This document shows, in pieces, positions 22,553 to 26,061 of a stretch of DNA of 26,061 nucleotides. Every line of letters begins with the position of its first letter. The stretch's first letter is position 1. The stretch comes from DTNV01 sp964388435 (GTDB lineage: Archaea; Micrarchaeota; Micrarchaeia; Norongarragalinales; UBA8480), in the NCBI GenBank assembly GCA_964388435.1, contig CAYMAH010000014.1:1-26061 (forward strand), read 5' to 3'. The notes beneath the pieces are model-generated. The model saw nothing but the letters and a program-made list of their open reading frames with translations, was not told where the DNA came from and searched no databases. A program made the translations under genes and the position numbers.

Positions 22553-25210
22553 TTATCTTTTGCCTTTGATTTGCCAAAACCGTCTGTTTTTCAGGAATTT
22601 TTTCTGCTCCTCCAACAAATCTTCATAAAACTTGCCTTCATCGGAGTGGTTTTTCAACAGAGTTCTAGCCGCGGTTTGCACTCCAACCCCGTAAACTTCC
22701 AGGGCTTGAAGCGCCTTAACGCCGTAAGAGTTAATCAAACCGCTGGCTTGGAACGCTTTTACATTTTCGCTAGTCATTTTAGGTATTCCCGTTTTTTTAA
22801 GCTTGAACAACTCCCTGTATTTTTCAAGAGTTACGCTTTTAGAGCCGCAGTAAGGACAGGATATTTTCCCGTCCTCCTTTAATTCGACGTAAAAATTGTT
22901 GTTGCAGTACATGCAGGTCAAGTGAACCTTTTTTGACTGAAGGTTTTTCTTGAAAGCTTCAACAATTTGATGTGCTGACTCCTGGTTTGTAATTAATTCA
23001 GAGTGGCTTCCGTGTTCAAGCGCCAGCACCGCAAGCGGGGTCCATTCCTGAGAGTTTAAAAATTCAATTTTAAGCTTTCCATCCTCTATTTCGGAGCATA
23101 TTTTTTCAAGGCCTTTCTTGTCAAGAATGCTGGCATATACTTCTTTAAAAGTTTCTTCAATTATCGGCGAAGTTCTAGGCAAGTGGTTTATTAATTTTTT
23201 TACGCCCATGCTTCCGGCATTCCAATCTCTTGAAATAAGCGAGAATCTTTTAGCTACTTGAATAAACCTGTGCCTGAACGATGGAGAGTCCATGACCGTC
23301 CGATCAAGATATTCAACGTCTTTTCTCGACAGGCCTTTAAGCATTTGCAATATTTTGCCGGTGTTTAACGGTTTTTCAGACTCAATTACAATTGAATAGG
23401 GAGTTACCCTTGATCTTAGGATTTCTTTGTAGAAAAAACCTAAGAGTTTGGATAGTGTTTGGTTTGCCTTCAAACCGTTGAAAGAGTGAATTACAATTTC
23501 GTTGCCACCCTGAGTTTCAAGCGTTATGCTTAAGGGGTTAAGAAAAGACAAGTTTTGCTTTGAAAAATCGATTATTTTATCTCTTGTTTCTTTTGAGCTG
23601 AAGTTAGGTTCAGAGTTGAAATTTTTAGCCGCTTTTCTTGCTATTTCCATCGTCACGGGGATTTCCTCTCCCTCCCAGTCTGGAATTGACGCTTTTATAT
23701 TCTGCGTTTCCTCTACAAGGATTTCTTTTTCAGTTATTCTTAAAACCTTCCAGGGCTTTCCCTGCGTTATGAATGACTCTCCTTCCTGAAGATAATCTGA
23801 AACAAAACCTTCGTCTAAAACGCCTATCATCTTTCTTGTTGAAGTGTTTTTAACGAAATACTTCTTTTCGTCTGGAATCATGCTGACATGAAGATAATAA
23901 TAAAGCCTTGTCCTACCGGTGGTCATCAACAATGGATCGGGTGCATTCTGAAGAAAAATCAACCTAAGATTATGCATTTCAGTTAAAACGCTTTTCAGTT
24001 TTTCAACAGTTAAATTTTCATACGGCTTAGCCTTTTTAACCAACGAATAAATTTCAGAAGCTTTAACGGGAGAGTTTTCAAGCACCACTCCCGCTATTGA
24101 ATGACATAAAACATCAAGAGGAGCTTCTGAAATCAGTGTTTTTTCCAGTCTTCCTTCTTTCATCTCGTCTGCTATGACGCTGCTTTCAATCGCAGACAAA
24201 GAATCTAAGCAGATTATATATCCCTTGGGCTTTTTGTTAAGAGAATGTCCGCTTCTTCCAACTCTCTGCATCAACCGGTGAACTTGGTGGGGAGAGTTGT
24301 ATTGTATCACTGCTTCAATTGTTCCAATGTCAATTCCCAATTCCAAGCTGCTGGTGCACAGAATTGTTTTGATTTTCCCTTTTTTGAAGTTCTGCTCCAC
24401 TTCAAGCCTAACATCCTTTGAAAGCGAAGAGTGGTGAACCGCAATAAAATCTTTCAACTCCTTGATGTTGAAAAGCTGAGTGGAAAGGTACTCCGCCTCG
24501 TAGCGGGTGTTGACAAACAAAAGCGTGCTCTGATGAGTGTTAATTATTCTTTTTATTTCACCTATCCTGTCTTCAGGCATTTCAATGGTTAAATCAATTT
24601 CTCTAATCTTGTCCACTTTTACTATGACTGCTTTTTTTGAAATGAACTCGGATGCCAGTTTCTCGTCGCTTATAGTGGCGCTTAATCCAATTCTTTGGAA
24701 AACCGATTTTTTTGAAAGTCTTTCAAGAGTTATTGAAAGCTGAGCCCCTCTTTTGCTTTCAAGCAGCTCGTGAAGCTCATCCACAACCACATATTTCAAG
24801 TTTGAAAGACTCGAACTCATTTTAGATATCAAAAGCGATTGAATGCTTTCCGGAGTGGTTACAATTAATTGAGGCGGCGTTTCGTTTTGCTTCACCCTTT
24901 CCTGCTGCGAGGTGTCTCCATGCCTTACCGCAATGGTTATTTCAAGTTCGGAACACCACTTTTCAAGCCTTTCAAGAATATCCCTATTCAAACTTTTCAA
25001 GGGGGTTATGTACAACACCTGAACTCCCTTCTTCTCAAGCTCCGCTACCTTAGACAGTATGGGAATCATGGCGCTTTCCGTTTTTCCAGAGCCGGTGGGG
25101 GATATCACTAAAACGTCCTTTCCTTCTTCAATCAGGGGAATGGCCTTTTTTTGAATTTCAGTAAGCTCTGCAAACCTTTTTTTGATTATTGATTCTACCC
25201 GTTTATTCAT
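22553..25210 (-). CDS. Lhr-type superfamily 2 helicase
   Basis: 885-aa ATP-dependent helicase of the archaeal Lhr group, active in nucleic-acid repair or processing. Two RecA-like domains: Q-motif (LTEIQKKAIP), Walker A SPTGSGKTES (37-46), TPLKSL (69-74), DEAD-box variant DELH (144-147), SAT (177-179), and motif VI QRVGRSGH. A winged-helix and Lhr-specific region follow (about 350-750). Near the end are two CxxC pairs (CMYC 766-769, CPYC 785-788), a likely zinc ribbon, then a helix-hairpin-helix-like VYGVGVQTAARTLL. First gene of a two-gene unit; TTTAAATCTTAAAAG lies about 20-35 bp before the ATG. Confidence 0.94.
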   Translation of the reverse strand: MNKRVESIIKKRFAELTEIQKKAIPLIEEGKDVLVISPTGSGKTESAMIPILSKVAELEKKGVQVLYITPLKSLNRDILERLEKWCSELEITIAVRHGDTSQQERVKQNETPPQLIVTTPESIQSLLISKMSSSLSNLKYVVVDELHELLESKRGAQLSITLERLSKKSVFQRIGLSATISDEKLASEFISKKAVIVKVDKIREIDLTIEMPEDRIGEIKRIINTHQSTLLFVNTRYEAEYLSTQLFNIKELKDFIAVHHSSLSKDVRLEVEQNFKKGKIKTILCTSSLELGIDIGTIEAVIQYNSPHQVHRLMQRVGRSGHSLNKKPKGYIICLDSLSAIESSVIADEMKEGRLEKTLISEAPLDVLCHSIAGVVLENSPVKASEIYSLVKKAKPYENLTVEKLKSVLTEMHNLRLIFLQNAPDPLLMTTGRTRLYYYLHVSMIPDEKKYFVKNTSTRKMIGVLDEGFVSDYLQEGESFITQGKPWKVLRITEKEILVEETQNIKASIPDWEGEEIPVTMEIARKAAKNFNSEPNFSSKETRDKIIDFSKQNLSFLNPLSITLETQGGNEIVIHSFNGLKANQTLSKLLGFFYKEILRSRVTPYSIVIESEKPLNTGKILQMLKGLSRKDVEYLDRTVMDSPSFRHRFIQVAKRFSLISRDWNAGSMGVKKLINHLPRTSPIIEETFKEVYASILDKKGLEKICSEIEDGKLKIEFLNSQEWTPLAVLALEHGSHSELITNQESAHQIVEAFKKNLQSKKVHLTCMYCNNNFYVELKEDGKISCPYCGSKSVTLEKYRELFKLKKTGIPKMTSENVKAFQASGLINSYGVKALQALEVYGVGVQTAARTLLKNHSDEGKFYEDLLEEQKKFLKNRRFWQIKGKR

Positions 25211-25236
25211 CGCTATTGATATGATTCTTTTAAGAT

Positions 25237-25659
25237 TTAAATCTTGCCTTGTTTAAACCTCTTTTCCAGCCTTATTTTATCGTCTTTTAAGAATTTATTT
25301 TTCTTTAAATTTTTTAATTTTTTACCGTCAATTATTACAAAACCGATTTTTTGATGCGCTCTAATTGAGGCAATATTATCTTTTTCTATGGTAGCGTACA
25401 AGATTTGCAGATTGTGTTTTTTTGCTAGCAAATCTTCTGCGATTTCGACTATTCCCCTGCCTCTAAAACTTGGAGAAATTACTATTTGTAAAAAACCAGA
25501 GCGTTCAGGGAACGCTGCGGGAATGTAGCCTATGATTCCCGCTTTTTTATCGTTACAAAGAAGGGTGTAATAAATTCCCTTGCCTGTGATTAAGATTTTA
25601 TCGCGCCCTTCTATATTATCGTAATAATTTTTATCAAATTTAGCGAGTTTTATTTTCAT
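25237..25659 (-). CDS. GNAT-family N-acetyltransferase
   Basis: About 140 aa. The GNAT acetyl-CoA motif is clear: LQIVISPSFRGRGI (beta strand 4, then the R-x-x-G-x-G/A-like loop), followed by ATIEKDNIASIRAHQKIGF, the usual end of the fold. It probably acetylates an amine on a small molecule or protein N-terminus; the acceptor is unknown. The frame opens at ATG 25680, but TTATAAAA (about 25685-25692) lies about 26 bp before ATG 25659, suggesting a leaderless start there. Confidence 0.8.
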   Translation of the reverse strand: MKIKLAKFDKNYYDNIEGRDKILITGKGIYYTLLCNDKKAGIIGYIPAAFPERSGFLQIVISPSFRGRGIVEIAEDLLAKKHNLQILYATIEKDNIASIRAHQKIGFVIIDGKKLKNLKKNKFLKDDKIRLEKRFKQGKI

Positions 25660-25684
25660 TATAAATAACAAATATACCATATTT

Positions 25685-25692
25685 TATAAGGT
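25685..25692 (-). promoter_or_regulatory. TATA box for the GNAT gene
   Basis: CTTATAAAAT on minus is placed about 26-30 bp before ATG 25659 and only about 5 bp before ATG 25680, favouring the downstream start. Confidence 0.4.
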
Positions 25693-25793
25693 TTTGTTTG
25701 AACGATTTATAAACACATTAAAATCGAGGTTTTTGGTCTTGCGACGCGCCTTATAAAAAAGTTAAAATATCAATTTTGATTAATATTATTTAT

Positions 25794-26061
25794 ATGAACG
25801 TTAACTTCTCAACCATTCTGGCAAGCGAGTCCGAAACCATTGTAAACCTTCCGGGCTGCCCGTTGTACTGCAGGAACTGCAACACCCCTCAGCTTGTGAA
25901 AGACGGGGGTTTTGAAGAGAGAAGCGTGGAAGAGCTGTTCTTCATTTTGAAAGAGAGCAAAAGCAAGAGACTCTATTTCAAGGGAGGCGAGCCGCTAATG
26001 CAGGGCAACGCGCTTCTTGAACTGTTCAAAGCGCTGAAAAGAGAAGGATTCTACATCAAGA
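25794..26061 (+). CDS. Radical SAM protein, N-terminal part (runs off the window)
   Basis: The first 89 codons are seen. CPLYCRNC (residues 23-30) is the CxxxCxxC [4Fe-4S] cluster motif of radical SAM enzymes. KGGEPLMQ matches the family's GGEP motif, which contacts the SAM methionyl amine. The short N-terminus and small first domain resemble activating enzymes such as the anaerobic ribonucleotide reductase activase or related QueE-like proteins, but the rest is needed to decide. The ATG follows TTTAT directly, with an AT-rich box (GTTAAAATATC, 25761-25771) about 25-30 bp upstream, so it is likely leaderless. Confidence 0.85.
   Translation, partial: MNVNFSTILASESETIVNLPGCPLYCRNCNTPQLVKDGGFEERSVEELFFILKESKSKRLYFKGGEPLMQGNALLELFKALKREGFYIK

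Noticed and set aside
1..26061. tRNA, rRNA, CRISPR array, insertion sequence or phage genes
   Set aside because: I looked for GGTTCGAATCC-type T loops, rRNA-like runs, spaced short repeats, transposase or integrase motifs and found none convincing.

Overview
The window looks like chromosomal DNA from an AT-rich archaeon. The evidence is archaeal-type PheS and PheT, an adenosine-specific kinase (PF04008 type), archaeal SepF, an Lhr-type helicase, an Lrp-like regulator, AT-rich TATA-like promoters about 20-30 bp before several start codons (leaderless-style genes) and GGTGAT ribosome sites. Some genes have other affinities: AspS is bacterial in type, shikimate kinase is the bacterial P-loop type, and the chorismate mutase resembles the fungal/plant (yeast Aro7) class. 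A DPANN or other deeply branching archaeal lineage would fit, but the sequence does not prove it.

Layout. 31-1770: bacterial-type aspS (minus). 1771-2506: long AT-rich gap with promoter-like boxes, two micro-ORFs, a stem-loop followed by a T run, and a 60-bp-spaced direct repeat before an Lrp-like regulator. 2507-4180: Lrp regulator, nucleoside-deoxyribosyltransferase-like protein and PAP2-like membrane phosphatase, tightly packed. 4250-4617: decayed relic of an (adenosine-specific kinase)-pheS operon. 4676-12264: aromatic amino acid block: ilvE (minus), diverging from tyrA, aroE-aroK fusion, aroA-aroC fusion and AroQ chorismate mutase (all plus), with pheA convergent (minus). 12355-12768: unknown gene. 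12765-16281: pheT, pheS and adenosine-specific kinase, transcribed kinase-pheS-pheT on minus. 16503-18226: two-gene ABC-2 exporter. 18232-18588: sepF (minus). 18664-21177: P-type cation ATPase. 21156-21800: degenerate two-domain glutaredoxin-like protein (minus). 22122-25210: Lhr helicase with a small downstream coiled-coil gene (minus). 25237-25659: GNAT acetyltransferase (minus). 25794 to the window end: 5' part of a radical SAM gene.

How it works together. The plus-strand aromatic genes encode four consecutive reactions from 3-dehydroshikimate to chorismate on two bifunctional polypeptides (AroE-AroK, then AroA-AroC). Chorismate mutase then makes prephenate, TyrA takes the tyrosine branch, PheA takes the phenylalanine branch, and the IlvE-like enzyme could do the final transamination. 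PheRS genes next door consume the phenylalanine. The genes for 3-dehydroquinate formation and dehydration are not in the window.

Most notable: the AroA-AroC fusion, the eukaryotic-type chorismate mutase beside it, a probable FDX-ACB (PheT-tail-like) domain on TyrA while PheT itself lacks one, and the decayed kinase-pheS relic about 10 kb from the intact operon in the same orientation, on the other side of the aromatic block.
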